From NCBI RefSeq assembly GCF_009755725.1, contig NZ_CP046619.1, positions 1,550,001 to 1,614,000 of the forward strand: a stretch of 64,000 nt of DNA. The letters run 5' to 3'. A model generated the notes under the pieces. It saw only the letters and a list, made by a program, of their open reading frames with translations, searched no databases and was not told the origin of the DNA. This DNA is from Diaminobutyricimonas sp. LJ205. GTDB lineage: Bacteria > Actinomycetota > Actinomycetes > Actinomycetales > Microbacteriaceae. This document shows positions 1-9,063 of this stretch, piece by piece (positions within the stretch are counted from its first letter, which is position 1; each line of letters starts with the position of its first letter). Position numbers and translations under genes: made by a program.

Positions 1-20
1 AACGCTCTGGGTCGAAACAA

Positions 21-494
21 TCACTCAGGGGTCCTTTCCACGGGCACAACCACGGCGGTCGCCCCCTCGATTGCGGTCACGATGACGCGTTCGCCCTCGA
101 CGAGGGCACGGTCCTCGGTGAGGTGAGACAGTCGCGAGGTCCAGGTCTCACCGTTGGCGAGCTTCACGTAGCCGCCGCCGTCGACGAAGTCGCGCATCAC
201 GCGGCCCTCCATGCCGAGCAGGGCGTCGACGTTGCTGCGCGCCGGATCGGCGCCGGTCCTCAGCAGTTGTTGCAACGGCGGTTTGACGAAGAACAGCAGC
301 AGCAGCGAAAGCGCCGCGGCGATGATGATCTGCAGCCACCACGGGCCACCGGCCAGGCCGCTGACGAGGCCGCCGAGACTCCCGATCGCCAGCATCAGGA
401 ACGTTAATTCGGCCGTGGAGACCTCGATGATCACGAAGATCAGGATCAGCGCCAACCAGAAAACCCAGGCATATGTCGTCAGGAACTCTGGCAA
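21..494 (-). CDS. NfeD-like membrane protein
   Basis: About 157 aa. Two to three hydrophobic segments fill roughly the first 85 residues, followed by a short soluble beta-rich domain of the NfeD C-terminal (OB-fold) type containing the stretch LLGMEGRVMRDF. Family members usually sit beside SPFH/flotillin-like proteins and are thought to help organise membrane microdomains; whether such a partner follows cannot be seen because the window ends 20 bases downstream. I chose a TTG start at 494 because AAAGGAG lies 8 bases before it; an ATG at 524 in the same frame has no recognisable ribosome site. Family assignment is good, cellular role is only known by analogy. Confidence 0.75.
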   Translation of the reverse strand: MPEFLTTYAWVFWLALILIFVIIEVSTAELTFLMLAIGSLGGLVSGLAGGPWWLQIIIAAALSLLLLFFVKPPLQQLLRTGADPARSNVDALLGMEGRVMRDFVDGGGYVKLANGETWTSRLSHLTEDRALVEGERVIVTAIEGATAVVVPVERTPE

Positions 495-580
495 AATCGG
501 CACTCCTTTGGTGTCGGCTGGCATCAAGCTATCACCCGGCTCGGGCTGGGCACGGCAACGAGTTGATAGTGTCGAGTCTC

Positions 581-1345
581 GTGAGCAACCCACTTGAGCC
601 TGGTTCCCTGTCCGGTAAGCGAGCACTCGTCACTGGTTCGTCTCGCGGAATCGGCGCCGACACGGCGACCTATTTCGCCGAGGCCGGTGCGCGTGTCGTC
701 ATCAACTACCGGAACAAGGAAGGGCGGGCGAACAAGCTCGTCGGCCAGATCGAAGAAGCCGGCGGCTCTGCTATCGCGGTGGGCGCCGATCTCACGGACC
801 CGGCGTCGGTGGCCACCATGTTCGACACCATTGCCGAGGAGTTCGGCGGTCTCGACATCCTCGTCCTGAACGCCTCCGGCGGCATGGAGAGCGGGATGGC
901 TGAGGACTACGCCATGCTGCTCAACCGCGACGCGCAGGTGAACGTGCTGCAGGGGGCAATGCGGCTGCTCGGCGAGGGCTCCCGCGTGGTCTTCGTGACC
1001 AGCCACCAGGCGCACTTCATCCGCACTGTGCCGACCATGCCTGAGTACGAGCCGGTCGCGCTGAGCAAGCGCGCAGGCGAGGACGCCCTGCGGGCGATGA
1101 TCCCCGAGCTCACCGCCGCCGGCGTCGAGTTCGTCGTGGTCTCCGGCGACATGATCGAGGGCACCATCACGGCGACCCTGCTCGAGCGAGCGAACCCTGG
1201 GGCGATCGGCGCCCGCAAGGAGGCCGCCGGAAAGCTATACAACGTGAGCGAGTTCGCGGCTGAAGTTGCGCTGGCCGCGGTGTCGCCGGTCCCGGAAGAA
1301 AACACGCGCTACGTCGGCGACGTGTCCGACTTCCAGACCCGGTAA
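581..1345 (+). CDS. Atypical short-chain dehydrogenase/reductase family protein
   Basis: About 254 aa from a GTG start at 581 (a GTG at 569 is also possible; neither has a strong ribosome site). The Rossmann cofactor loop TGSSRGIG is near the N-terminus and the NNAG motif reads NASG. The catalytic serine lies in VTSHQAHF, but the usual Tyr-x-x-x-Lys is Val-Ala-Leu-Ser-Lys, so the general acid Tyr is replaced while Lys is kept. Substrate is unknown. It is divergent from the NfeD-like gene and followed after about 60 bases by the S9 peptidase. It could be a non-classical SDR using another acid, or a nucleotide-binding protein without redox activity. Confidence 0.8.
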   Translation: MSNPLEPGSLSGKRALVTGSSRGIGADTATYFAEAGARVVINYRNKEGRANKLVGQIEEAGGSAIAVGADLTDPASVATMFDTIAEEFGGLDILVLNASGGMESGMAEDYAMLLNRDAQVNVLQGAMRLLGEGSRVVFVTSHQAHFIRTVPTMPEYEPVALSKRAGEDALRAMIPELTAAGVEFVVVSGDMIEGTITATLLERANPGAIGARKEAAGKLYNVSEFAAEVALAAVSPVPEENTRYVGDVSDFQTR

Positions 1346-1406
1346 GTTTCCACGCTCGTAACTTGCTGACCGGTAACACCGCCCCTTTGGGAGGAGCACT
1401 CGTCCT

Positions 1407-3404
1407 ATGAAGACCAGCGACCTACCCCTGCTGCAGAGCGTTTCCCGGCCGACCATCGACCCGACCGGTGAACGCGCCGTGGTCTCAGTGACCCGCCCGG
1501 ACTTCGAGGCGGACAGTTACGTCGGCCAACTGTGGGCGGTCCTGCTCTCCGGACGACCGGCGGCCAGACGGCTGACTCGCGGGTTCCGCGACACCGCACC
1601 GCAATTCTCCCCGGATGGCACCCTGATCGCGTTCATTCGCGCGAGCGCCGCGGATTCCGCTGGGCAGTTGCACGTCGTGGATGCGATCGGCGGCGAACCG
1701 GTGCAGGTGACCGATCAGCCGCTCGGCATCGGCGCCTTCCGCTGGTCGCCGGATGGCACCAGGATCGCCTTCACGGCGCGCGTCCCGGAGCACGGCCGAT
1801 ACGGGACCGTGAGTGGCCTCGGCCCTGGCGCGGAACCGGCACGACAGATCACGACCACCCGGTACAAGGCGAACGGTCTCGGGTACAGCAACGATCGCCG
1901 CAGTCACGTGTTCACCGTTCGTGTGCCGAACGTGGACGCCGAGCCCGTGTATCCCCGCAGCCCGAGCCCGGCCACGCCACAGCCGCCCGCGCGCAAGCTC
2001 GCTCCGGAACCGGTGCAGTTGAGCACAGGGGACTACGACCACCTTGAGCTGAGTTTTTCTCCAGATGGCCGGTCGCTGCTTGCCGTGTCGGCTCGCCACG
2101 AACGCCGCGACCGCGATCTGCGCACTGATCTCTGGCGATTCGACCTCAGCCAGCCTGGCAGCGAGCCGCAGCTGGTGACGGGGGAGGAGCCCAACCGCTC
2201 CATTCGCCTGGTCGAGCACACGCCGACCGGGTCGGTGCTCTTCACCGGCACGGAGCTCGGGCGCGGCGGTCGTGACTTCGTCGGTCGGAACGAGAGCCTG
2301 TACCTGCTCGACAGTGCAGGCAAGGCGCGCCGTCTCACGGATGCCGAGAGCGTTGACACCACGGACACGCAGGCGATCACCATCACCGGGGACGACTCGG
2401 TCCTGGTGCAGACCAGCGTTCGCGGCGCGTTGCACCTGCTCGAGGCTCGGCTCGGCACGAACCGCGCGGTCGCCCTCACCGCCGGACCGTTCCAGGTGCA
2501 GGGTGCGGCCGCGGCATCCGGAATCGTCGCCGTGACCCTGACTGCCGCTGACACAGCGGGGGATGTCGCCATCCTGCGTGACGGACGGCTGCAAATGCGC
2601 ACCGACTTCTCGGGCGGCCTGCGGCGCGCGGGCGTGCTGCCCGCCAAGGAACTGACTGTGACCGCGCGCGATAGCTACCCGGTGCACGGCTGGGTGGTGC
2701 TGCCGAAGGGCACCGGCCCGCACCCGGTGCTGCTGAACATCCACGGTGGGCCGTTCGCGGCTTACTCGGCGTCCTTGTTCGATGAGGCGCAAGTGTACGC
2801 CGATGCCGGGTACGCGGTCGTCATGTGCAACCCGCGTGGGTCGTCCTCGTACGGGCAGAAGCACGGACGCGCGATCCGGAAGGCGCTCGGAACGGTGGAC
2901 CACACCGACGTGCTCGACTTCCTCGAGGGCGCGATCGGCGAGTTCGCAAGCCTGGACGACAACCGGGTCGGCATCATGGGCGGCTCGTACGGTGGCTACC
3001 TGACGGCGTGGACGATCGCGCACGACCACCGGTTCGCGGCAGCGATCGTGGAACGCGGATTCCTGGATGCCACCGCCTTCGCCGGCAACTCCGACATCGG
3101 CACATGGTTCGGCCAGGAGTACCTCGGATCAGACCCCGAGCAGCAACGGGCCCAGAGCGCCCAGACCTACGTCGACTCGGTGAAGACGCCGACCCTCGTC
3201 ATCCACTCTGAGCAGGACCTGCGGTGCCCGGTCGATCAGGCTGAGCGCTATTACCAGTCCCTGAAACGCAATGGCGTGGACGCCGAGCTAGTGCTGTTCC
3301 CTGGCGAGGATCACGAGCTGTCGCGCACCGGAAGGCCGCGGCACCGCCGGCAGCGCTTCGAGATCATCCTCGACTGGTGGCAGCGGCACCTGCCGATCGG
3401 CTGA
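1407..3404 (+). CDS. S9 family serine peptidase (prolyl oligopeptidase / acylaminoacyl peptidase type)
   Basis: 665 aa with no signal peptide, so probably cytoplasmic. Residues 1 to about 400 form a WD40/TolB-like propeller with repeated FSPDG and WSPDG motifs; the C-terminal 260 residues are an alpha/beta hydrolase. Catalytic residues are visible: Ser527 in GGSYGGY, Asp604 in SEQDLRCP and His636 in GEDHEL. The oxyanion region HGGP is present near residue 446. The family cleaves short peptides, often with proline or N-acylated ends. The start is preceded by GGGAGGAG. Length and architecture are normal for bacterial S9C-type enzymes. Confidence 0.93.
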   Translation: MKTSDLPLLQSVSRPTIDPTGERAVVSVTRPDFEADSYVGQLWAVLLSGRPAARRLTRGFRDTAPQFSPDGTLIAFIRASAADSAGQLHVVDAIGGEPVQVTDQPLGIGAFRWSPDGTRIAFTARVPEHGRYGTVSGLGPGAEPARQITTTRYKANGLGYSNDRRSHVFTVRVPNVDAEPVYPRSPSPATPQPPARKLAPEPVQLSTGDYDHLELSFSPDGRSLLAVSARHERRDRDLRTDLWRFDLSQPGSEPQLVTGEEPNRSIRLVEHTPTGSVLFTGTELGRGGRDFVGRNESLYLLDSAGKARRLTDAESVDTTDTQAITITGDDSVLVQTSVRGALHLLEARLGTNRAVALTAGPFQVQGAAAASGIVAVTLTAADTAGDVAILRDGRLQMRTDFSGGLRRAGVLPAKELTVTARDSYPVHGWVVLPKGTGPHPVLLNIHGGPFAAYSASLFDEAQVYADAGYAVVMCNPRGSSSYGQKHGRAIRKALGTVDHTDVLDFLEGAIGEFASLDDNRVGIMGGSYGGYLTAWTIAHDHRFAAAIVERGFLDATAFAGNSDIGTWFGQEYLGSDPEQQRAQSAQTYVDSVKTPTLVIHSEQDLRCPVDQAERYYQSLKRNGVDAELVLFPGEDHELSRTGRPRHRRQRFEIILDWWQRHLPIG

Positions 3405-3474
3405 TGCGCCGAACTGGTTAAATCGAGGGAGGCCTGCCGACTGTTTCGGCGGCGTGCTGAGAGGTGGACCAACA

Positions 3475-5862
3475 ATGAGCACTGTCACGAGCACCGACCC
3501 GAACACGGCGGCGCGACAGGTAGCCGACAGTCACGACCTGATCCGCGTGCAGGGCGCCCGGGAGAACAACCTCAAGGACGTGAGCCTCGAGCTGCCGAAA
3601 CGTCGGCTGACGGTGTTCACCGGGGTGTCCGGTTCGGGCAAGAGCTCGCTGGTATTCGCCACCATCGCCGCGGAGTCGCAGCGGATGATCAACGAGACGT
3701 ACAGCACGTTCGTCCAGGGGTTCATGCCGACGATGGCGCGGCCGGACGTCGATGTGCTGCAAGGGCTGACGACGGCGATCATCGTCAACCAGGAGCGGAT
3801 GGGCGCCAATGTGCGTTCCACGCTCGGCACCGCCACTGACGGCAACGCATTGCTGCGGATCCTGTTCAGCAAGCTGGGGCAGCCACACATCGGATCGCCC
3901 AACGCGTTCTCATTCAATGTGCCGTCGGTGACCGGATCCGGTGCCATCACCGTTTCGCGCGGTGACAAAACAAAGTCCGAGAAGGCGACCTTCAACCAAC
4001 TCGGCGGCATGTGCCCGCGCTGCGAGGGCATGGGCTCGGTCAACGACTTCGATCTGTCGGCTCTCTACGACGACACGAAGTCGCTGAACGAGGGGGCGCT
4101 CAGAGTCCCGGGCTACAGCATGGACGGCTGGTACGGCCGCATCTTCAGCGGGGCAGGGCTCAACATGGACAAGCCGATCGGCAAGTTCAGCAAGAAAGAA
4201 CTGCACCAGCTGCTCTACGCAGAGCCGACCAAAATCAAGGTGGAAGGGATCAACCTCACCTATGAAGGCGTGATCCCCAAGGTGCAGAAGTCGATGTTGT
4301 CGAAGGATGTCGACACGCTTCAGCCGCACGTCCGCGCCTTCGTTGAGCGTGTGGTGACCTTCACGACCTGCCCCGAGTGCGACGGCACGCGCCTCAGCCC
4401 CGAGGCCCGGTCATCGAAGATCAAGGGGAAGAACATCGCCGACCTGTGCGCGATGCAGATCAACGATCTGGCCGAATGGGTTCGCGACCTCGACGAGCCT
4501 TCGGTGAGCCCGCTGCTGGCCGGACTGCGGCACCTCTTGGACTCGTTCGTCGAGATCGGGCTCGGCTACCTCTCACTTGATCGCCCATCGGGCACCCTGT
4601 CCGGCGGCGAGGCGCAACGCACCAAGATGATCCGACACCTCGGATCCTCGCTCACCGACGTGACGTACGTTTTCGACGAGCCTACGATCGGTCTGCACCC
4701 GCATGACATCCAGCGGATGAACAAGCTGTTGCTGCAGCTGCGCGACAAGGGCAACACGGTGTTGGTGGTCGAGCACAAGCCCGAGGCGATCGCGATCGCC
4801 GACCACATCGTCGACCTCGGGCCAGGCGCGGGCAAAGCGGGCGGCACGATCTGCTTCGAGGGCACCCTCGACCAGCTCCGGGGGAGCGACACCCTCACCG
4901 GACGCCATCTGGATGACCGGGCCACCCTCAAGCAGAACCTGCGCAAGCCGAAGGACAAGCTACAGATCCGCGGTGCAAGCACAAACAACCTGCAGGCGGT
5001 CGACGTCGACATCCCACTCGGAGCGCTCGTCGTGGTCACCGGAGTCGCGGGCTCCGGAAAGAGCTCGCTGATCCACGGTTCGGTCTCCGGCCGGGACGGC
5101 GTGGTGTCGATCGACCAGGGCACGATCAAGGGGTCTCGGCGCAGCAACCCGGCCACCTACACCGGACTCCTCGAGCCGATTCGCAAGGCCTTCGCGAAGG
5201 CCAACGGCGTGAAGCCGGCGCTGTTCAGCGCCAACTCCGAAGGTGCCTGCCCGGTCTGCAACGGCGCTGGGGTCATCTACACCGATCTGGGCTTCATGGA
5301 CACCGTCTCCACGCCCTGCGATGAGTGCGGAGGCAAGCGGTTCCAGGCCGCGGTGCTGGAGTACAAGCTCGGCGGCCGGGACATCGCCGAAGTGCTCGCC
5401 ATGTCGGTGATGGAGGCTGAGGAGTTCTTCGGCGCGGGAGAGGCGCGCACCCCGGCCGCGCACACTGTTCTCGACCGGCTGGCGGATGTCGGGCTCGGCT
5501 ACCTGAGCCTCGGCCAGCCGCTCACCACCCTGTCCGGCGGTGAGCGTCAGCGCCTCAAGCTGGCCACGCACATGGGGGAGAAGGGCGACGTGTACGTGCT
5601 CGACGAGCCGACCACTGGCCTGCACCTGGCCGATGTGGAGCAACTGCTCGGGCTGCTCGACCGGCTGGTTGATGCCGGCAAGTCGGTCATCGTCATCGAA
5701 CACCACCAGGCGGTGATGGCGCATGCCGACTGGATCATCGATCTCGGTCCAGGCGCCGGCCATGACGGCGGCCGAATCGTGTTCGAGGGCACACCCGCCG
5801 ACCTCGTGGCCGCCCGCTCGACGCTCACCGGCGAGCACCTCGCGGCGTACATCGGTAACTGA
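3475..5862 (+). CDS. UvrA-like tandem ABC ATPase (UvrA2/DrrC type)
   Basis: About 795 aa from the ATG at 3475, which follows GAGAGGTGG; an upstream ATG at 3454 lacks such a site. Two nucleotide-binding domains are complete: Walker A GVSGSGKSSL and GVAGSGKSSL, signatures LSGGEAQR and LSGGERQR, and Walker B followed by DEPTIGLHP and DEPTTGLHL. Zinc-module CxxC pairs are present (CPRC, CPEC, CPVC, CDEC). The protein is 150 or more residues shorter than housekeeping UvrA, as in class II UvrA2/DrrC proteins lacking the UvrB-binding region. Those are linked to DNA damage tolerance or resistance to DNA-binding drugs. It is probably not the main repair UvrA. Confidence 0.9.
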   Translation: MSTVTSTDPNTAARQVADSHDLIRVQGARENNLKDVSLELPKRRLTVFTGVSGSGKSSLVFATIAAESQRMINETYSTFVQGFMPTMARPDVDVLQGLTTAIIVNQERMGANVRSTLGTATDGNALLRILFSKLGQPHIGSPNAFSFNVPSVTGSGAITVSRGDKTKSEKATFNQLGGMCPRCEGMGSVNDFDLSALYDDTKSLNEGALRVPGYSMDGWYGRIFSGAGLNMDKPIGKFSKKELHQLLYAEPTKIKVEGINLTYEGVIPKVQKSMLSKDVDTLQPHVRAFVERVVTFTTCPECDGTRLSPEARSSKIKGKNIADLCAMQINDLAEWVRDLDEPSVSPLLAGLRHLLDSFVEIGLGYLSLDRPSGTLSGGEAQRTKMIRHLGSSLTDVTYVFDEPTIGLHPHDIQRMNKLLLQLRDKGNTVLVVEHKPEAIAIADHIVDLGPGAGKAGGTICFEGTLDQLRGSDTLTGRHLDDRATLKQNLRKPKDKLQIRGASTNNLQAVDVDIPLGALVVVTGVAGSGKSSLIHGSVSGRDGVVSIDQGTIKGSRRSNPATYTGLLEPIRKAFAKANGVKPALFSANSEGACPVCNGAGVIYTDLGFMDTVSTPCDECGGKRFQAAVLEYKLGGRDIAEVLAMSVMEAEEFFGAGEARTPAAHTVLDRLADVGLGYLSLGQPLTTLSGGERQRLKLATHMGEKGDVYVLDEPTTGLHLADVEQLLGLLDRLVDAGKSVIVIEHHQAVMAHADWIIDLGPGAGHDGGRIVFEGTPADLVAARSTLTGEHLAAYIGN

Positions 5863-5884
5863 CCAGGAAGGAAAGAAAACTGTT

Positions 5885-6319
5885 ATGAGCGACACTCAAG
5901 AACCCGCCGAGGGATGGACCGCAGAGGAACGCGCCGCCATGAAGGAGCGTGCGGCCGAGGTCAAGAAGGCCAAATCCCGCACGAAAGCGAACCCTGAAGA
6001 AGAACTGCTGGGCAAGATCGCCGAGATGGACGACCAGGACCGGAAGATGGCTGAGCGGATCCACGCCATCGTCAAGGACAGCGCCCCGGAGCTGAAGCCG
6101 AAGACCTGGTACGGGATGCCCGCCTACGCCAAGAACGGCAAGGTTGTCGTCTTCTTCCAGGCAGCAGGCAAGTTCAAGTCCCGGTACGCGACGCTCGGTT
6201 TCAACGACGACGCCAACCTCGACGACGGCGCGATGTGGCCGACATCCTTCGCGCTGACCGGCCTGTCTGCCGAGGACGAGGCGAAGATCAGCGAACTAGT
6301 GAAGCGAGCGGCGAGCTAG
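5885..6319 (+). CDS. DUF1801-type protein
   Basis: 144 aa, lying 22 bases after the UvrA-like gene and likely cotranscribed. AAGGAAGGAAAG precedes the ATG. A charged, probably helical N-terminal half (about residues 1-65) is followed by a compact domain with KPKTWYGMPAY and VVVFFQAAGKFKSRYATLGF, typical of the DUF1801/YdhG-like fold. These small proteins are widespread in actinobacteria; no enzymatic activity is established. Pairing with a UvrA2-like ATPase suggests stress-related expression, but that is inference only. Confidence 0.8.
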   Translation: MSDTQEPAEGWTAEERAAMKERAAEVKKAKSRTKANPEEELLGKIAEMDDQDRKMAERIHAIVKDSAPELKPKTWYGMPAYAKNGKVVVFFQAAGKFKSRYATLGFNDDANLDDGAMWPTSFALTGLSAEDEAKISELVKRAAS

Positions 6320-6517
6320 GCGCGGAGCCTTCTGCTTTACCGAATCAGGCTGTCCGTGTTTTCAAAGTCTTGAAGCGAGGGTATCGGGCGACGAGAATCT
6401 AGGTGCGGGCGGGGTGCGCTGCAACCGTCGCGAACCTGCAGATCAAGGGTCGGATCCCTCCGGCGACGTGCACGCTCCGAACGAGCCATAACGCCCGCAC
6501 AGTCGAAAGGAACCGAC

Positions 6518-6964
6518 ATGCGCACACGAATTCTGGCAGCAATGGTTTCACTTGCGGGGGTGGCGGTGCTGGCGGTACCGACGACCGCGAATGCCGACGC
6601 GTCGACGAACTTCCTGCCCTTCTCGCACACCCGCCTGACCGGTGCCGTGGAGGTGCCAGGTCCCGGCGACCCGAACGGGCGCGGGTTCGCGTTCGTCCGG
6701 TGGGACACCGACGACGGGACGGTTTGCTACAACGTCTTCGTCCGTCGGATCGCACCGGCGACCGCGGCACACATCCACATTGGCGATAGGAACACGGCGG
6801 GTCCCGTCGTACAGGGACTGGAGGCCCCAACTGACGGCTACTCGTCTGGTTGCGTGGACAACGCCGCGCTCGCTGCGGCGCTAGACGCCAACCCGGACAA
6901 CTACTACGTCAACGTGCACAACGCCGACTTCCCCGCCGGGGCCGTGCGCGGCCAGCTCGGCTGA
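6518..6964 (+). CDS. Secreted CHRD-domain protein
   Basis: 148 aa. The N-terminus MRTRILAAMVSLAGVAVLAV with a likely cleavage after ANA is a Sec signal peptide. The mature part is one CHRD domain: LTGAVEVPGPGDPNGRG near its start, HIHIGD in the middle and the ending NVHNADFPAGAVRGQL are hallmarks. Two cysteines in the mature part could form a disulphide. CHRD domains are extracellular beta modules of unclear ligand in bacteria. AAAGGA lies 6 bases before the ATG. It is followed by a strong hairpin and a convergent gene. Confidence 0.88.
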   Translation: MRTRILAAMVSLAGVAVLAVPTTANADASTNFLPFSHTRLTGAVEVPGPGDPNGRGFAFVRWDTDDGTVCYNVFVRRIAPATAAHIHIGDRNTAGPVVQGLEAPTDGYSSGCVDNAALAAALDANPDNYYVNVHNADFPAGAVRGQLG

Positions 6965-6985
6965 CGGTCGGCCGGCACCATCAGG

Positions 6986-7013
6986 TGGTCATCCTTCGTC
7001 CGAAGGATGACCA
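6986..7013. terminator. Perfect 13-bp inverted repeat between convergent genes
   Basis: TGGTCATCCTTCG and its exact complement are separated by only two bases, between the CHRD gene (+) and the epoxide hydrolase gene (-). There is no strong T run, so it may be a bidirectional terminator that works with little U tract, as is common in high-GC actinobacteria. Confidence 0.65.
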
Positions 7014-7070
7014 GTTCGTGAAAGAGGCGGCGAGCTCAGCACCGCGATCTGAACGCACTCAGTGCCGGGG

Positions 7071-8303
7071 TCACCGTAGGTCGCGGAAGAACGTGCGCAC
7101 GTCGCCGATCAGCAGATCGGGGACCTCCATGGCGGCAAAGTGGCCGCCGCGCTCGAACTCCGACCAGTGCACGACGTTGTTCTCGCGCTCGGCGACCGGG
7201 CGAATCCCGAAGTCACCGGGGAACACCGCGACCCCGGACGGCACCTCGGAGCGTTCCGTCGGTTGCCCCCAGCTGGCCTGGGCCTCCTTGTAGAGCCGCG
7301 CCGAGGACGCGGCCGTGCGAGTGAGCCAGTACACGCTGACGTTGGTGAGCATCTGGTCGCGATCGACGGCATCCTCCGGAAGTCCGGCGGCGGGGTCGGT
7401 CCATTCCTTGAACTTCTCGACAATCCAGCCGAGCTGGCCGGCGGGGGAGTCGGTCAGGCCGATCCCCACCGTCTGCGGCCGCGTCGACTGGATGATCGCG
7501 TAGCCCGCGCCCTCCTGCAGTTGCCGTTCCAGGCCGGCGACCCGCTCCCGCTCGACCTCGGTCATCCGTGCCAGTTCGTCCGGATCTCCCATGGGAAAGC
7601 CCAGGCTTCCGTTGACGTGGACGCCCACGACGTGCTCGGAGTCGATGCGGCCCAGTGTCGGTGAGATCACCGCACCGGTGTCGCCGCCTTGGGCGCCGTA
7701 CCGCTCATAGCCGAGTCGGTGCATCAGTTCTTTCCAGGCCTCGGCGATGTGCGTCATGTCCCAGCCGGTTTCGCTGGTCGGACCGGAGAATCCGAACCCG
7801 GGCATCGACGGCGCGACGACGTGGAACGCGTCGGCCTTCCGGCCGCCATGGGCGCGAGGGTCGGTGAGTGGTCCCATGATGTTCATGAACTCGACGATCG
7901 AGCCCGGCCATCCGTGAGTAATGATCAGCGGTAAGGCGTTCGGTTCGGGGGAGCGAACGTGCACAAAGTGAATGTTCTGCCCGTCGATGGTGGTGGTGAA
8001 CTGTGGGAACTCGTTCAGCCTGGCCTCGTAGGCGCGCCAGTCGTACGAAATCCGCCAGTATTCGGCCAGCGGCTTCAGGTAACTGATCGGAACGCCGTAG
8101 TCCCAGTCGACGTCAGGCAGTTCGTCGGGCCAGCGAGTGTTGCCGAGTCGAGCGTGCAGATCGTCCAGCTCAGCCTGCGGAATGTCGATTCGAAATGGCC
8201 GGATGTCGGTGTCGGCGGCGTTGTTCGTGTCAGCGGTGTCGTCGTTGGCGTTGCTCTTGTAGTTGGTGTCCACGGGGGCGACGATAACGACCGTTGCGGT
8301 CAT
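7071..8303 (-). CDS. Epoxide hydrolase (EHN family, alpha/beta hydrolase)
   Basis: 410 aa. After about 25 variable residues comes the EHN domain ([20 protein letters not shown] onwards, with TRWPDE), then the alpha/beta hydrolase core with the oxyanion motif HGWPGS, a nucleophile elbow GGDTGA (Asp) and a C-terminal His in [11 protein letters not shown]. This matches microsomal-type epoxide hydrolases that open epoxides to diols. The first 25 residues are rich in Asn, Asp and Thr and could be a non-conserved extension. AGGACAG precedes the ATG. It is monocistronic and convergent with the CHRD gene. Confidence 0.9.
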   Translation of the reverse strand: MTATVVIVAPVDTNYKSNANDDTADTNNAADTDIRPFRIDIPQAELDDLHARLGNTRWPDELPDVDWDYGVPISYLKPLAEYWRISYDWRAYEARLNEFPQFTTTIDGQNIHFVHVRSPEPNALPLIITHGWPGSIVEFMNIMGPLTDPRAHGGRKADAFHVVAPSMPGFGFSGPTSETGWDMTHIAEAWKELMHRLGYERYGAQGGDTGAVISPTLGRIDSEHVVGVHVNGSLGFPMGDPDELARMTEVERERVAGLERQLQEGAGYAIIQSTRPQTVGIGLTDSPAGQLGWIVEKFKEWTDPAAGLPEDAVDRDQMLTNVSVYWLTRTAASSARLYKEAQASWGQPTERSEVPSGVAVFPGDFGIRPVAERENNVVHWSEFERGGHFAAMEVPDLLIGDVRTFFRDLR

Positions 8304-8435
8304 TTTCTGTCCTGTATGCCGAGCAATTCAGAACTCCCGGGCTCAGCATGTCTGGTCGCCGATAATGCACATTATGTCAAGTAGGCGATGCGAGCCACTC
8401 CTCAACCAGGGCATGCATGGATACCGGCGCCGTGT

Positions 8436-8774
8436 TCACCGTGCCAGCCCGAGGAACACCATCACCGCGCGTTCGACGTCGGCGAGCTGATCGGCGCTCA
8501 GCCGGCCAATCCGGTCTTGCACATTGGAGCGTCGCACTGTTGTGACCTTGTCGACCATCACGTCGCTCTCGGATTCCAGTCCAGACAGTTCGTCGGCCGA
8601 CACACGAACACGCATCATCGGTGCGTCGACCAGGTCGCTTGTCAGTGGTGCCACTGTCACTGACGCAGTTGTCGCAAAGAGATCATCCTGCACGATGAGT
8701 GCGGGTCGAAGTTTCGACGCATAAACCCCGCCTGCGACCGTCCAAATCTCTCCGCGGTTCACTCGTCGTCCCAT
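8436..8774 (-). CDS. MazF/PemK-type endoribonuclease toxin
   Basis: 112 aa. Typical MazF features are present: RGEIW near the N-terminus, RPALIVQDD, SVTVAPLTS and DKVTTVRRSN. Such toxins cleave mRNA at short sequences and are held inactive by a cognate antitoxin. The gene overlaps the end of the antitoxin gene; besides the ATG at 8774, a GTG at 8762 overlaps the antitoxin stop as GTGA and is equally plausible, so translation is coupled either way. Toxin activity itself is inferred from the family. Confidence 0.85.
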   Translation of the reverse strand: MGRRVNRGEIWTVAGGVYASKLRPALIVQDDLFATTASVTVAPLTSDLVDAPMMRVRVSADELSGLESESDVMVDKVTTVRRSNVQDRIGRLSADQLADVERAVMVFLGLAR

Positions 8775-8965
8775 GTGGTCGACACGGACTCGATGAACTC
8801 CTGATCGTCAGACAGTCGGTCTGCCTGCGCGATCAATGACGCCTGGCGACGTGCTTCGGCTGCGAACGCTTCGGTCCGGACATCCGGCACCCAGATCTGC
8901 ACCGGACGAAGTCCACGCTCACGCATCCGTCGGCGATATTCGCTTACTCGGTCGTTGACCGCCAT
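8759..8965 (-). CDS. MazE-like antitoxin (DUF3018 type)
   Basis: 68 aa. The N-terminal half, with SEYRRRMRERGLRPVQIWVPD, matches the DUF3018/antitoxin MazE group, where this region binds DNA; the acidic C-terminal half ending in TTWDDE would wrap the toxin. It precedes and overlaps the MazF-type gene. The ATG lies six bases after TAACAT, a possible -10 element inside a perfect palindrome, which suggests a leaderless and autoregulated transcript. Confidence 0.85.
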   Translation of the reverse strand: MAVNDRVSEYRRRMRERGLRPVQIWVPDVRTEAFAAEARRQASLIAQADRLSDDQEFIESVSTTWDDE

Positions 8966-8972
8966 GACTCAA

Positions 8973-8986
8973 TGTTACATGTAACA
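8973..8986. promoter_or_regulatory. Palindromic operator of the toxin-antitoxin operon
   Basis: TGTTACATGTAACA is a perfect 14-bp palindrome 8 bases upstream of the antitoxin ATG on the minus strand. It overlaps a candidate -10 (TAACAT). Antitoxin or toxin-antitoxin complexes usually bind such sites to repress their own operon. Confidence 0.7.
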
Positions 8987-9063
8987 CCCGCCGACGTCAC
9001 CGCCCCTCCACCGTCGCATCACGGGTGCGACGTGCCGAGGCGGGCGTCAGGGATGCGATCCGT

